Assembly: GCF_000720765.1 (NCBI RefSeq)
Contig: NZ_JODC01000025.1
Location: forward strand, 1-64,000
Length of the DNA stretch: 64,000 bases
Source of the DNA: Streptomyces sp. NRRL S-646
GTDB lineage: Bacteria > Actinomycetota > Actinomycetes > Streptomycetales > Streptomycetaceae
Reading direction: 5' to 3'
Positions 30,691 through 40,006 of this stretch are shown piece after piece (position 1 is the first letter of the stretch; each line of letters opens with the position of its first letter). Under the pieces are notes generated by a model that was given only the letters and a program-made list of their open reading frames with translations, was not told where the DNA came from and did no database searches. A program made the translations under genes and the position numbers.

Positions 30691-31941
30691 GTGACCGACC
30701 TTGTGACACGCGTTGCGCCGCCTCGCGAGACGGCCCTGCGCCGCGCGGCCCCGGCCCTCCTCGGGTACGTGGCCGTGCGCGCGCTGGGCCTGCTCGCGCT
30801 GGCCCTGTGGAGCGCCGCGCGCGGCAAGAGCGCGTACACGCTGCTGACGGCCCGCTGGGACGCGCTCTGGTACACGAGGGTCGCCGAGCTCGGTTACGGC
30901 TACGAGGTGCGGCTGCCGAACGGCGACGTGCACTCGAATCTGGCCTTCTTCCCACTGCTGCCCTGGCTGGAGCGCGGCCTCGCGGCGGTGAGCCCGCTGT
31001 CGTACGCCGACGCCGGTTTCGCCGTCAGCCTGCTCGCCTCGCTCGCGGCTGCCTGGGGGATCTTCGCGGTCGCGGACCATGTGTACGGCCGCAGGGCGGG
31101 CGTCTGCGCCGTCCTGCTGTGGGCCGTGCTGCCCGTCGGGATCGTGCAGTCGATGGCGTACAGCGAGTCACTGTTCACGGCGCTCGCCGCCTGGTCGCTG
31201 TACGCGGTCCTGACCGGCCGCTGGCTGACCGCCGGCGCGCTGGCCGCGCTGGCGGGGCTGACCCGGCCGGTCGGGCTCGCCGTCGTCGCGGCCGTGTGGG
31301 CGGCCGGGACGGTCTCGTTCGTGCGAGAGCGGAGCGCGGCGGAAGCGCGCGCGGGCGAACGCGCTCCTGCGCCGCCCGGAGACGGTCCCACGCGGCGCGT
31401 CGGGTCATCCGGCGGCGTGCCGGACACACCGCGCGCCCCCGCCTCCATACGACGCGCCCTGGCCATGCTCCTGGCCCCGCTGGGCGCCGCCGGCTACGTC
31501 CTCTGGGTCGGCCACCACACCGGCAGGGGCCCGCTGGGCTATCTGGACGTCCAGGCGGGCTGGCGCAACGGCTTCGACGGCGGCCTGGCCTTCGCCCGCT
31601 TCGTCGCCGACAAGTTCACGTCGTTCCCCTCGGCTCTCGCGGCCGCCGGCATCGTCGTCGGGGTCGGACTGGTGGTCTGGCTGTACGTCGTCTGCGTACG
31701 GCAGCGCCAGCCGCTCCCGCTGCTGGTCTACGCGGGTGTGGTCACCGCGCTCGCCCTGTGTGCGTCGAGCTACTTCGGCTCGAAACCGCGCCTGCTGCTG
31801 CCCGCCTTCCCCCTGCTGCTGCCCCTCGCCCTGGCCCTGTCCCGGCTGCGTACCTCCACGTCGGCGCTGGTGGTGGGCGGTGTCGCGGTGGCATCGGCCG
31901 TGTACGGAGCGTTCTGGCTGAACGGCTCCGGTCCTCCATGA
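30691..31941 (+). CDS. PIG-V-type polytopic mannosyltransferase
   Basis: 416 residues from a GTG. It shows about ten membrane helices, with the first large loop RWDALWYTRVAELGYGYEV containing the conserved RWDALWY motif of PIG-V (GPI mannosyltransferase 2-like) GT-C enzymes, and HSNLAFFPLLPWLER thereafter. GT-C enzymes use polyprenyl-phosphate sugars outside the membrane. A variable Arg/Glu-rich loop lies around residues 205-250. The substrate may be a glycolipid or lipoprotein. It is the single gene of its unit, 238 bp before the PAP2 gene. Confidence 0.85.
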   Translation: MTDLVTRVAPPRETALRRAAPALLGYVAVRALGLLALALWSAARGKSAYTLLTARWDALWYTRVAELGYGYEVRLPNGDVHSNLAFFPLLPWLERGLAAVSPLSYADAGFAVSLLASLAAAWGIFAVADHVYGRRAGVCAVLLWAVLPVGIVQSMAYSESLFTALAAWSLYAVLTGRWLTAGALAALAGLTRPVGLAVVAAVWAAGTVSFVRERSAAEARAGERAPAPPGDGPTRRVGSSGGVPDTPRAPASIRRALAMLLAPLGAAGYVLWVGHHTGRGPLGYLDVQAGWRNGFDGGLAFARFVADKFTSFPSALAAAGIVVGVGLVVWLYVVCVRQRQPLPLLVYAGVVTALALCASSYFGSKPRLLLPAFPLLLPLALALSRLRTSTSALVVGGVAVASAVYGAFWLNGSGPP

Positions 31942-32179
31942 TCGTCTCGCGGGGACCGGTGAGCGCCCGGAGAAATCCGCCCCAGCAATCGGTGAACGAA
32001 TTCCTAAGTCCCATAAAACTGATTCGCGGAATGATCAAAGGAATTGAAGGGAGCCGACGCCGGACATTGCGGATTCCTTGGAAATAAACGTGCCCCTGAG
32101 AGGAATCCCACATCACATCGTCATCACAAAGCAGCTGAAGAGACGGAGAACTTACCTCACTCGCTGTAACGTCGATTGG

Positions 32180-33202
32180 GTGCGTACCGAACGAAACCTC
32201 ACCCGTCTGGACCGGGTGTTCACCAGACTGGACCGGGAGCCGGAACGACCGGCCCACATCGACGTGCCGAGGATGAGCCGGCACCGGGTCGCGTTGCTGA
32301 CCGGGACCCTGGCCTTCTACCTGGCGATCGTGTATCTCGTCGTGACCACGTCGTGGCTGGTCCGCTTCGACTGGCAGGTCATGTTCTTCCGGCCCTACCA
32401 GCAGTGGCACAACATCCACTGGTTCGTCGACTACTACGTCGTGCTCGGCCAGCGCGGCCCGACGGCAGTGATGGTCGCGGCCTGGCTGGGCTGGCGCTCC
32501 TGGCGCCAGCACACGTTGCGACCGCTGCTGACGCTGGGCGCCTCGCTGCTGCTGCTGAACATCACCGTGGGCGCCGCCAAGCTCGGCATGGGCCGCCTCG
32601 GACCGCACTACGCGACCACGATCGGCTCGAACGAGATGGGCCTGGGCGGCGATATATTCCCCAGCGGCCACACCGCCAACGCCGTGGTGACGTGGGGAAT
32701 CCTGGCCTACCTCGCCTCCACCCCGAGGGCCCGCCGCTGGCTGTCCGCCCTCTCCGCACTGACCGCGCTGGGCGTGGGCCTCGCCACCGTGTACCTCGGT
32801 ACGCACTGGCTGAGCGACGTGCTCCTCGGCTGGGCCGCCGGCCTGCTGATCCTGCTGGCCCTGCCCTGGTGCGAGCCGGGGATCGCCAAGGCCGAGGTCG
32901 CCCTCTTCGACCTGCGCGACCGCTGGCGCGCCCGCAAGGGTGCCACTGCACCGGCCGCTCCCGTGGGCGCCCCCGTGCTGCTCAAGCCGCGTACGGCCGC
33001 GCAGGACGAGGCCGCCGCACGCGAGACGGTCGGCTCCGGGGCCCGCTCGGCCCGGACGCCCGCCTACCTGGCCCCGGGCCCGCACACGGCCCGCTCGGAG
33101 CGCACACCGGTCACCCCGGTCGGCAGCCGCCGCCCACCGCACTCGGACCGCATCCCGCGCGGCGCGACGGCCTCCACGGCCCGCCCCCTGACGGGCGGCT
33201 GA
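32180..33202 (+). CDS. PAP2-superfamily membrane phosphatase
   Basis: 340 residues from a GTG with no Shine-Dalgarno, so leaderless translation is possible; GTG 32090 is a poorer alternative. Five or six helices carry the PAP2 motifs: KLGMGRLGP (the usual Arg of KX6RP is shifted), PSGHT, and the catalytic His in GTHWLSDVLLG. It probably dephosphorylates a lipid such as undecaprenyl pyrophosphate or phosphatidic acid. The last 85 residues are a disordered Arg/Pro/Ala tail. Positions 31942-32179 upstream hold no gene but are unusually AT-rich for this window. Confidence 0.88.
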   Translation: MRTERNLTRLDRVFTRLDREPERPAHIDVPRMSRHRVALLTGTLAFYLAIVYLVVTTSWLVRFDWQVMFFRPYQQWHNIHWFVDYYVVLGQRGPTAVMVAAWLGWRSWRQHTLRPLLTLGASLLLLNITVGAAKLGMGRLGPHYATTIGSNEMGLGGDIFPSGHTANAVVTWGILAYLASTPRARRWLSALSALTALGVGLATVYLGTHWLSDVLLGWAAGLLILLALPWCEPGIAKAEVALFDLRDRWRARKGATAPAAPVGAPVLLKPRTAAQDEAAARETVGSGARSARTPAYLAPGPHTARSERTPVTPVGSRRPPHSDRIPRGATASTARPLTGG

Positions 33203-33244
33203 CACGGACAGCGGGGTCGGTACGCACAACCACCCCCGCACAGC

Positions 33245-33280
33245 GAAGGCCCCGGTTCCCGTTCGGGAACCGGGGCCTTC
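33245..33280. terminator. bidirectional terminator
   Basis: GAAGGCCCCGGTTCCC and GGGAACCGGGGCCTTC form a perfect 16-bp stem with a GTTC loop, between convergent PAP2 and I78 genes. Confidence 0.9.
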
Positions 33281-33288
33281 GTCACGTA

Positions 33289-33504
33289 TCAGCCCTTCCA
33301 GGCCCGCAGCACCCGGCCGTCCTCCACCTCGAAGTTCAGCCGGCCCGTGCGGTACTCCATCGTGATGATCGCCCCCGGCGGCAGCGAGCGCACCGTGGAC
33401 CAGCCGCGCTCCCGCGCGCGCCGCTCGGCGCCTGCCGCATCGAGGCCGACATACGCGTCCGGACTGTCCTGGGGTTCCGCCTGCGGAGTGGGAATCGGTG
33501 CCAT
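33289..33504 (-). CDS. I78-family peptidase inhibitor-like protein
   Basis: 71 residues. The I78 pattern is clear: YVGLDAAGAERRARERGWSTVRSLPPGAIITMEYRTGRLNFEVEDGRVLRAW. I78 proteins inhibit serine proteases through the loop around the PPG. No signal peptide is seen and the usual C-terminal Cys is missing, so it may act inside the cell. The 462-bp stretch 33505-33966 up to ctaD contains no gene; it must hold promoters for this gene and the divergent ctaD. Confidence 0.82.
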   Translation of the reverse strand: MAPIPTPQAEPQDSPDAYVGLDAAGAERRARERGWSTVRSLPPGAIITMEYRTGRLNFEVEDGRVLRAWKG

Positions 33505-33966
33505 GCCGCCACGCTAGGCCCTGTCCCGCGGCCAGGGAAGGCGGGGCGGTCCCACCCGGCCCGTATCCCCCTCCGGTCACACTTCTGTCACAGGATCACG
33601 ACACGTGTTTCGGCTCACGCGACATCAACTACTGCGTTGCGGGCGTCACACGTACGAGCGGTTCCGTACCGGTTCCGTAGGCCTTCCGCAGGCAATCGAA
33701 CGTAATTCCCGCGTGTCGCGGCCGATCTCCGAATAGCCCGTCGGAAAGTGCCGTGAGAACCGATCCCGGACTTCATTTCGGTCCGATTCCGGGCGGGTTC
33801 GTGAGAGCTGACACCGCGTAGGAAATGCACGGTTCCAGCACAGAACCCCCGCACGCCCCCTGTCGGAGCGTGCGACGGCGCGCGCATCATGACGTGAGCT
33901 CGCGGACGGGGGGAGGCGCGGGCTTCAGCGGACCCGGGGCGCGACGAGCGAAGGGGCGAGCGAGCA

Positions 33967-35658
33967 ATGGGGACCCAGACCGTGCAGGCGGCGGCGCGAC
34001 CCGTGCGGACCAGTCAGGGGCGGGTGATCGTCGACTGGCTGACGACCACCGACCACAAGAAGATCGGGCACCTCTACCTGATCACCTCGTTCCTGTTCTT
34101 CCTGACCGGCGGGGTGATGGCGCTGCTGATGCGCGCCGAACTCGCCCGGCCGGGGCTGCAGATCATGGACAACAACCAGTTCAACCAGCTGTTCACCATG
34201 CACGGCACGATCATGCTGCTGCTCTTCGCGACCCCGATGTTCGCGGGCTTCGCCAACGAGCTGATGCCGCTGCAGATCGGCTCCCCCGACGTCGCCTTCC
34301 CGCGGCTGAACATGCTCTCGTACTGGTTCTTCCTCTTCGGCGGCCTGATCGTGCTCGGCTCGCTGCTCGTGCCGGGCGGTCCCGCCGCCTTCGGCTGGTT
34401 CGCCTACGCGCCGCTCAACAGCGCGGTGCGCTCACCCGGTGTCGGGCCCGACCTGTGGATCATGGGGCTCGCGCTGGCGGGCTTCGGCACGATCCTCGGC
34501 GCGGTCAACTTCATCACCACCATCATCGGGATGCGCTGCCCCGGCATGACGATGTTCCGGATGCCGATCTTCACCTGGAACACGCTCTTCACGTCGATCC
34601 TGATCCTGATGGCGTTCCCGGTGCTCGCGGCCGCGCTGCTGTGTCTGGAGGCGGACCGGCGGTTCGGCGCACAGGTCTTCGACGCGGGCAACGGCGGGGC
34701 GCTGCTGTGGCAGCACCTGTTCTGGTTCTTCGGCCATCCCGAGGTGTACATCATCGCGCTGCCGTTCTTCGGCATCGTCACGGAGATCCTCCCCGTCTTC
34801 AGCCGTAAGCCGCTCTTCGGCTATCTCACGCTGGTCGGCGCGACGATGGCGATCACCGGGCTGTCGGTGGTGGTGTGGGCGCACCACATGTTCGTCACCG
34901 GCGCCGTGCTGCTGCCGTTCTTCTCCTTCATGACGTTCCTCATCGCCGTGCCCACCGGCGTGAAGTTCTTCAACTGGATCGGCACGATGATCAAGGGCTC
35001 ACTGTCCTTCGAGACGCCGATGCTGTGGGCGTGCGGCTTCCTGGTGACGTTCCTGTTCGGCGGTCTGACCGGGGTGATCCTGGCCTCGCCGCCGCTGGAC
35101 TTCCATGTCTCGGACACCTACTTCGTCGTGGCGCACTTCCACTACGTCGTGTTCGGCACGGTCGTCTTCGCGATCTTCGGCGGCTTCTACTTCTGGTGGC
35201 CCAAGTTCACCGGCAAGATGCTCGACGAGCGGCTGGGCAAGATCCAGTTCTGGACGCTCTTCGTCGGCTTCCACACCACGTTCCTGGTGCAGCACTGGCT
35301 GGGCGCGGAGGGCATGCCACGGCGGTACGCCGACTATCTCGCGGCGGACGGCTTCACGGCCCTCAACACCATCTCGACGATCGGCGCGTTCCTGCTCGGC
35401 ATGTCGACACTGCCGTTCCTCTACAACGTCTGGAAGACCGCCAAGTACGGCGAGAAGGTCGAGACCGACGACCCCTGGGGCTACGGCCGCTCGCTGGAGT
35501 GGGCGACCTCGTGCCCGCCGCCGCGGCACAACTTCACTGTCCTGCCGAAGATCCGCTCCGAGTCCCCGGCGTTCGACCTGCACCATCCCGAGTTCGCGGC
35601 GACGCCCGAGGAGCCTCTCGGAGAAGAGCGCGGGACAGCCGGTCCCGGGCCGTCCTGA
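33967..35658 (+). CDS. ctaD: cytochrome c oxidase subunit I, orphan copy
   Basis: 563 residues, aa3-type heme-copper oxidase subunit I with 12 helices. Heme and copper ligands are present: MHGTIM (low-spin heme His), GHPEVY (CuB His and cross-linked Tyr), WAHHMF (CuB His pair), and VAHFHYV (heme His). Subunits II, III and the bc1 genes are not nearby, so this is probably a second copy of ctaD besides the main qcr-cta cluster elsewhere. Proton channel residues in the N-terminal DNNQFN region look conserved. Its C-terminal 125 bp overlap the end of the convergent WYL gene. Confidence 0.94.
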   Translation: MGTQTVQAAARPVRTSQGRVIVDWLTTTDHKKIGHLYLITSFLFFLTGGVMALLMRAELARPGLQIMDNNQFNQLFTMHGTIMLLLFATPMFAGFANELMPLQIGSPDVAFPRLNMLSYWFFLFGGLIVLGSLLVPGGPAAFGWFAYAPLNSAVRSPGVGPDLWIMGLALAGFGTILGAVNFITTIIGMRCPGMTMFRMPIFTWNTLFTSILILMAFPVLAAALLCLEADRRFGAQVFDAGNGGALLWQHLFWFFGHPEVYIIALPFFGIVTEILPVFSRKPLFGYLTLVGATMAITGLSVVVWAHHMFVTGAVLLPFFSFMTFLIAVPTGVKFFNWIGTMIKGSLSFETPMLWACGFLVTFLFGGLTGVILASPPLDFHVSDTYFVVAHFHYVVFGTVVFAIFGGFYFWWPKFTGKMLDERLGKIQFWTLFVGFHTTFLVQHWLGAEGMPRRYADYLAADGFTALNTISTIGAFLLGMSTLPFLYNVWKTAKYGEKVETDDPWGYGRSLEWATSCPPPRHNFTVLPKIRSESPAFDLHHPEFAATPEEPLGEERGTAGPGPS

Positions 35659-36577
35659 TCGCCTCGGTGAGCTCGGCGGGCTCCAGAACCTCGAAGTCGA
35701 AGCCCGTCATCATCACGTGAATCACCATGACGTCGAGGCTCGCGGCCCCGGTGCGCAGAATGCAGGCGCCGGGGCCGTCCGCCTCCAGTTGCCCCGCCGA
35801 GGGCGAGATGCGCTCCGCGGCCTCCTCCAGGGGCGCCAGCAGCCGGACGACCGCATGTGTGGCGTACGCGCGTGTGGAGACGCCCTTCGAGACGTACGCG
35901 GCGAGGTCCTCGGCGGGCGGGGTGCGCGGCGCGAAGCGCGGGCCGTGCGGCGGCTTCGGCGTGATGCGGTCGACACGGAACGTACGCCAGTCCACGCGGT
36001 CGAGGTCCCAGGCGACCAGATACCAGCGGCGCTCGGAGCACACCAGGCGGTGAGGTTCGACGGTACGGCGGCTCGGAGCACCTCCGTGGTCGCTGTACTC
36101 GAAGCGCAGGCGTTCGGAGTCCCGGCACAGGTTGGCCAGTTCGGTCAGGACGGCCGGGTCGACGGCGGAGGGCTGGGGGCCGCGCAGCATCGGCACAGTG
36201 AAGGCGTTCAGGGCGCCCACACGGCGGCGCAGCCGGTTCGGCAGCACCTGCTCCAGCTTGGCGAGGGCCCGTACGGAGGTCTCGCCGATGCCCTCGATGC
36301 CCTGTCCGGCGGCCGTGCGCAGCCCGACGGCGACGGCGACCGCCTCGTCGTCGTCGAGGAGCAGCGGCGGCAGCTCGGCGCCCGCGCCCAGCTGGTATCC
36401 GCCGCCGGTGCCGGGGCTGGCGTTGACGGGATAGCCCAGCTCACGCAGCCGGTCGACGTCCCGGCGCACGGTGCGCGGGGTGACACCGAGACGGTCGGCG
36501 AGGTCGGCGCCGGACCACTCGCGGTGCGCCTGGAGGAGCGAGAGCAGACGCAGCAGTCGTGCCGAGGTCTCCAACAT
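35534..36577 (-). CDS. WYL-domain HTH regulator (YafY/DeoR-like)
   Basis: 347 residues: an HTH_11 winged helix at the N-terminus ([29 protein letters not shown]), then the WYL domain centred on [23 protein letters not shown], and a WCX-type C-terminal segment ending in an Arg/Ser-rich tail. WYL proteins bind ligands including nucleic acids or nucleotides and regulate stress and defence genes. It overlaps ctaD convergently by 125 bp, so antisense effects on the orphan oxidase are possible. The natural stop may be the product of a tail extension into ctaD. Confidence 0.9.
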   Translation of the reverse strand: MLETSARLLRLLSLLQAHREWSGADLADRLGVTPRTVRRDVDRLRELGYPVNASPGTGGGYQLGAGAELPPLLLDDDEAVAVAVGLRTAAGQGIEGIGETSVRALAKLEQVLPNRLRRRVGALNAFTVPMLRGPQPSAVDPAVLTELANLCRDSERLRFEYSDHGGAPSRRTVEPHRLVCSERRWYLVAWDLDRVDWRTFRVDRITPKPPHGPRFAPRTPPAEDLAAYVSKGVSTRAYATHAVVRLLAPLEEAAERISPSAGQLEADGPGACILRTGAASLDVMVIHVMMTGFDFEVLEPAELTEAIRTARDRLSRALLREAPRASPRTRDGAGRTPGTRSGSSAGQ

Positions 36578-36631
36578 GGATCCGAGTCTGCCAGCCGTTG
36601 CGGACCGCTGCTGTCCTCAAGAGCTCCTGTC

Positions 36632-37441
36632 CTAGGGACGAGCGCTCACTGCGGTGACGGACACGGACAGGTCGTTGTCCCGTGTGTAGTAGGGCCCGGC
36701 CTCCACCGGGCCGTACGGCGCGTCCACGCGCATGCGTGGATAGGTGAACACGGGCTTCTTGTCGGCCACGTCGTCGAGCAGCCGCGCGACCCGCACCGCC
36801 GGTCCCGCCTCCCCCGCGGGCCGCAGCCACAGGTCCCACAGGCCCGGCTCCAGGGCGCCGTAGACCACCTTGAAGCGGAACTCGGTGCGGTCGGCCAGGA
36901 CTTCGGTCCGCCGCACCGGGACGGGTGCGTGCCGGCCGCGGAGCTCGGCATGGGCGTCCGGGCCGAGCCCGATGCCGTAGACCCGCCCCGGCACCGTCAA
37001 CACACCTTGTCTGATGCGCAGTTCGCCCGCCTCGGCGTGCGGGGCGCGCAGCCAGCTGCGGACGGTGAGGTTGCCCTGCCGGGTCGCGTACGGGATGCGG
37101 ACGGCGACGTGGCCGCGGGAGCCGCTGGGGGTCCGTGCGGCGAGCGAGCGCAGGTCGGTGACGCCGGGTGCCAGGCGGCGCGGATCGCCGGCGTCCACGC
37201 GCGCGTAGGCGTCCCAGCGGCCCTCGGGGAGGGCGACGATGCTGGGCAGCGCGGCGCGCAGCCGGCCGTCCGCGGCGGGGGTCAGCGGCAGGTACACCTC
37301 GTCGTGGCTGTCGCGGCGGCGCAGCACGAGCAGGGCCGTGGCCGTCTCGCCGACCGCGCGGACGTCGAAGGTCAGGCCGCCCGCGGAGTCGGCGATGCAG
37401 TCGGCGCGCAGCGGTGTGGACTGCGGAGCCACCGTCGTCAT
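36632..37441 (-). CDS. conserved hypothetical protein, beta-rich
   Basis: 269 residues, no signal peptide or membrane helix. The sequence alternates beta strands (LTFDVRAVGETATALLVLRRRD, GRWDAYARVDAGDPRRLAPG, EFRFKVVYGALEPGLWDLWLRPAG) in what look like two similar halves, like carbohydrate-binding or Ig-like folds in glycosyltransferase-associated proteins. I do not recognise the family. It ends 54 bases before the WYL start and follows the ABC binding-protein gene on the same strand after a 93-bp gap. No catalytic motif is seen. Confidence 0.65.
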   Translation of the reverse strand: MTTVAPQSTPLRADCIADSAGGLTFDVRAVGETATALLVLRRRDSHDEVYLPLTPAADGRLRAALPSIVALPEGRWDAYARVDAGDPRRLAPGVTDLRSLAARTPSGSRGHVAVRIPYATRQGNLTVRSWLRAPHAEAGELRIRQGVLTVPGRVYGIGLGPDAHAELRGRHAPVPVRRTEVLADRTEFRFKVVYGALEPGLWDLWLRPAGEAGPAVRVARLLDDVADKKPVFTYPRMRVDAPYGPVEAGPYYTRDNDLSVSVTAVSARP

Positions 37442-37534
37442 GCAGTACGGATCCCTTCTCGGCCTGTGCTTCTCGGTCAGACCCGCGAACAGGCGCTTTG
37501 GTTGCCCTTTACCCGGACTACGGCCGATACCGGA

Positions 37535-38833
37535 CTACGGCTGGTAGGAGAGCTGCGGCACGTCGAAGCAGTTGCTGCTCATGTCGCCCTGGGACACCCA
37601 GCCGCGGCCGTCCTGCCAACGGGCCACCGACAGGCAGGTTCTGCGGTCCTTCGGCGGGTCGGCCAGCCGCTCGAAGGCGACGGGAACCAGCAGCCCGCCC
37701 GCGGTGTAGTCCTCGCTGCGGTTCATGAAGGCGTCGACGCACGCGCGCGTGATACCCGTCCGTGCACAGGACTTCGCCGCGTCCGTGAACCACATGGCCG
37801 CCGCCCAGCCCTCCAACTGCCACTGGGAGTGCGTCTTCAGGCCCTTGGTGGCGTCCCGGAACCGGCGTACGGCCGCGTTGCCCGTGTCCTCGTAGTTGCG
37901 GCTGGAGCCGGTCGCCCAGAGGGCGTTGCGGCAGCGCGGGGAGTCCTTGTAGTCGTCGGGGACGGTGGACGTCCAGTTCTGTACGTTGGTGACCTTCGCG
38001 GTGACCTTGGCTCCGACCTCGTCCATCGCCTTGCACAGCTGGGCGTTGCCGTGGGTGTCGATGGCGTCGAAGACCAGGTCGGCGCCCTGCTCCTTCAAGT
38101 CGGCCGCGGCGGCACGGAAGTTGGGCAGCGCGAAGTCGACCTGCTCGGTGACCACCTTGTAGCCCTCGGCCTTCAGGCCCTGCTCGACGAGGCGGGCGTA
38201 GGCGGCGGACGCGGCCTGGTTGTAGGAGACGACGGCGGCCGTGCGGGCGCCCTTCTCACGCTTGAAGTAGCGGTAGACCTCCGTGCCGCCGTAGAGCTTG
38301 CCGTCCCAGCCGGGGGTGCCGTTCCTCGGGGCGAGGCTGCCGTAGATGCCGTAGAGGTGCGGCCAGGTGTCGTAGGCGGCGCCGATGGGCTGGCCGCCGA
38401 TGTCGGGCACGCGCGCGTGGGAGACGCGGGAGGCGCCCGCGTAGTCCAGGGCGGTGGTGGCGACCAGAGCGACGACCTGGTCCTCGTCGATCAGCCGGTG
38501 CACACAGGTGTTGTTGCCGACGCCGCTGCCTCCGTCGTCGCACTCCCGCACCTCGACCGGGTGCCCGTCGATGCCCCCGCGCGCGTTGAGCCGGTCGAAG
38601 TAGGCCTTGGCGCCGTCGCGCGGGCCGGTGAAGGTGTCGCCGCCGACCGGGCTGGTGGCGCTGGTGATGATGCCGACGCGGACGGGCGTGCCGCTGCTGG
38701 GCGCGGGCGCGTTCGACCGGCCGCCGTGCTCGAAGTCGCTCTCCGGCAGGCGGCTGCCGCAGGCCGTGCCCAGCAGGAGCAGCAGCACGGCGGCGGCCGT
38801 CTCAGCAGCCGGGGAGAGCCGACGCCGAGGCAT
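37535..38833 (-). CDS. branched-chain-amino-acid-type ABC substrate-binding lipoprotein
   Basis: 432 residues. The signal peptide ends in the lipobox LGTAC. The mature protein is a LivJ/LivK-like periplasmic-binding fold (Peripla_BP_6): RVGIITSATSPVGGDTFTGPRDGAKAYFDRLNARGGIDG is the classic N-terminal pattern, followed by the Cys pair ECDD/NNTC. It is presumably the receptor for the fused permease/ATPase system encoded divergently at 40007-43473. The start overlaps the preceding lipoprotein gene by 32 bases. The ligand may be an amino acid, amide or aromatic compound; this fold is too broad to say. Confidence 0.9.
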   Translation of the reverse strand: MPRRRLSPAAETAAAVLLLLLGTACGSRLPESDFEHGGRSNAPAPSSGTPVRVGIITSATSPVGGDTFTGPRDGAKAYFDRLNARGGIDGHPVEVRECDDGGSGVGNNTCVHRLIDEDQVVALVATTALDYAGASRVSHARVPDIGGQPIGAAYDTWPHLYGIYGSLAPRNGTPGWDGKLYGGTEVYRYFKREKGARTAAVVSYNQAASAAYARLVEQGLKAEGYKVVTEQVDFALPNFRAAAADLKEQGADLVFDAIDTHGNAQLCKAMDEVGAKVTAKVTNVQNWTSTVPDDYKDSPRCRNALWATGSSRNYEDTGNAAVRRFRDATKGLKTHSQWQLEGWAAAMWFTDAAKSCARTGITRACVDAFMNRSEDYTAGGLLVPVAFERLADPPKDRRTCLSVARWQDGRGWVSQGDMSSNCFDVPQLSYQP

Positions 38834-39377
38834 TGCCGCTCATGGCGACCAGTGCGCAGAGGGTGTTGACGGAGACCTTCCAGGTGCCGTTCTGCTGGAC
38901 GGCCGTCCCGGAGGCGTTCGGCAGGGCGGTGGCGCCCTTCAGGGTCAGGTCGTAGTGCACGGTCGCCTTGGTCGGCGAGGTGAACTCGACCTTCGTCACC
39001 TTGGCCTGCACCTGCCCACCGCGCTGGTCACCGCCGAAGGCCCGCAGGACCAGCGCCATCCTGTCCCCGTTCTCCAGGACGGCCAGCTTGTCCTCGGCGG
39101 ACGTCTTCGGGTCGAAGAACTTCGCCCAGTTCTGCTTGATCTCCTTCGTGGCGGCCGCCGGATCCGCAGGCGCGGTGGCCGGCGCGCTCGTCGTCTTCTC
39201 CACGGACGGAGTGGGGGGTGTGCTCGCGCTGCCGCCGCCGTTGTCGTCACTGCACGCCACGAGGACCGGGGCGAAGATGAGAACAAGGGCGGCCGCGAAC
39301 GCCGTACCCCGTCCCGCCGCCCTTGGGCCGCGCCCCCTGCCCGCGTTCCCCCGCCTGAGGTCGCTCCCGAGAACCAT
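38802..39377 (-). CDS. small secreted lipoprotein, NTF2-like
   Basis: 191 residues from the ATG at 39377; an in-frame ATG at 39461 is possible. A signal peptide with lipobox LVAC is followed by a Ser/Thr/Pro linker and a domain of about 120 residues (EIKQNWAKFFDPKTSAEDKLAVLENGDRMALVL, TKVEFTSPTKATVHYDLTL) that looks like low-molecular-weight antigen MTB12 or NTF2-like folds in mycobacteria. Its end overlaps the ABC binding protein gene by 32 bases, so they are cotranslated. It may assist or regulate that receptor; this is inference. Confidence 0.75.
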   Translation of the reverse strand: MVLGSDLRRGNAGRGRGPRAAGRGTAFAAALVLIFAPVLVACSDDNGGGSASTPPTPSVEKTTSAPATAPADPAAATKEIKQNWAKFFDPKTSAEDKLAVLENGDRMALVLRAFGGDQRGGQVQAKVTKVEFTSPTKATVHYDLTLKGATALPNASGTAVQQNGTWKVSVNTLCALVAMSGNASASALPGC

Positions 39378-39519
39378 CTGGCTCACCACCGGGTGTCGGT
39401 CCGGGCAAGGTGCGCCCGGTGCTTTCAGGGTCAGCTTCCAGGAGGCATAGTGCAAGTCCATTGGCTTACATGGAATAGCGCCAGGCACATGCACAGACTC
39501 GCGACTGTGGGAGCCAGCG

Positions 39520-39996
39520 ATGCGGACAGGCCGACTGCGGACCGTGCACCCCGTCCTGTGGGCCGGCTGGGCCGCGCTCGCCGCGGGTGCGGTGCTGTGC
39601 GTCGTCGGCTGGTACGGCATCTCCGGTGAGCGTTACGCCGAGCGTCAGCTGCCCTATCTGGCCTCCTGCACGGTCCCCGGCGCCGCGCTGATCATCGCCG
39701 GGTCGGTGCTGCTCACCCACGGGCGCAACGCGCTCGCCGCCGCGCGTGTGGAGGAGCTCTACGGTCTCCTGGTCGCCGCCGAGTCCGCCGACGCCGACGA
39801 GTCCCGGCAGGCGGCCGCCCTGCCTCTCGCGGTCAGCGGTGACCTGCTGATGGTGCCGGGCGGCACGCTGTGGCACCGCGCGGACTGCCCGCTGGTCTCC
39901 GGGAAGGTGGAGGCCGTACCGGTCGACGCGAAACTGCTGCAGAGCGGCGAGCTGGGCCCGTGCCCGATCTGCGAACCCGCCGACGAGACCGACTGA
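39520..39996 (+). CDS. membrane protein with C-terminal Cys motif, first gene of the Liv-type operon
   Basis: 158 residues. Two membrane helices (about 14-32 and 47-63) are followed by a soluble domain with LWHRADCPLVSG and GPCPICEP cysteines that could bind a metal. It starts at the ATG just after the divergent promoter and ends 10 bases before the fused permease gene, so it is probably in the same operon. I do not recognise the family. Confidence 0.7.
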   Translation: MRTGRLRTVHPVLWAGWAALAAGAVLCVVGWYGISGERYAERQLPYLASCTVPGAALIIAGSVLLTHGRNALAAARVEELYGLLVAAESADADESRQAAALPLAVSGDLLMVPGGTLWHRADCPLVSGKVEAVPVDAKLLQSGELGPCPICEPADETD

Positions 39997-40006
39997 AGTC
40001 CTCCCG

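Noticed and set aside
36632..37441. glycosyltransferase assignment
   Set aside because: Beta-rich pattern only; no nucleotide-sugar or DxD motif in a suitable context, so it is left as hypothetical.
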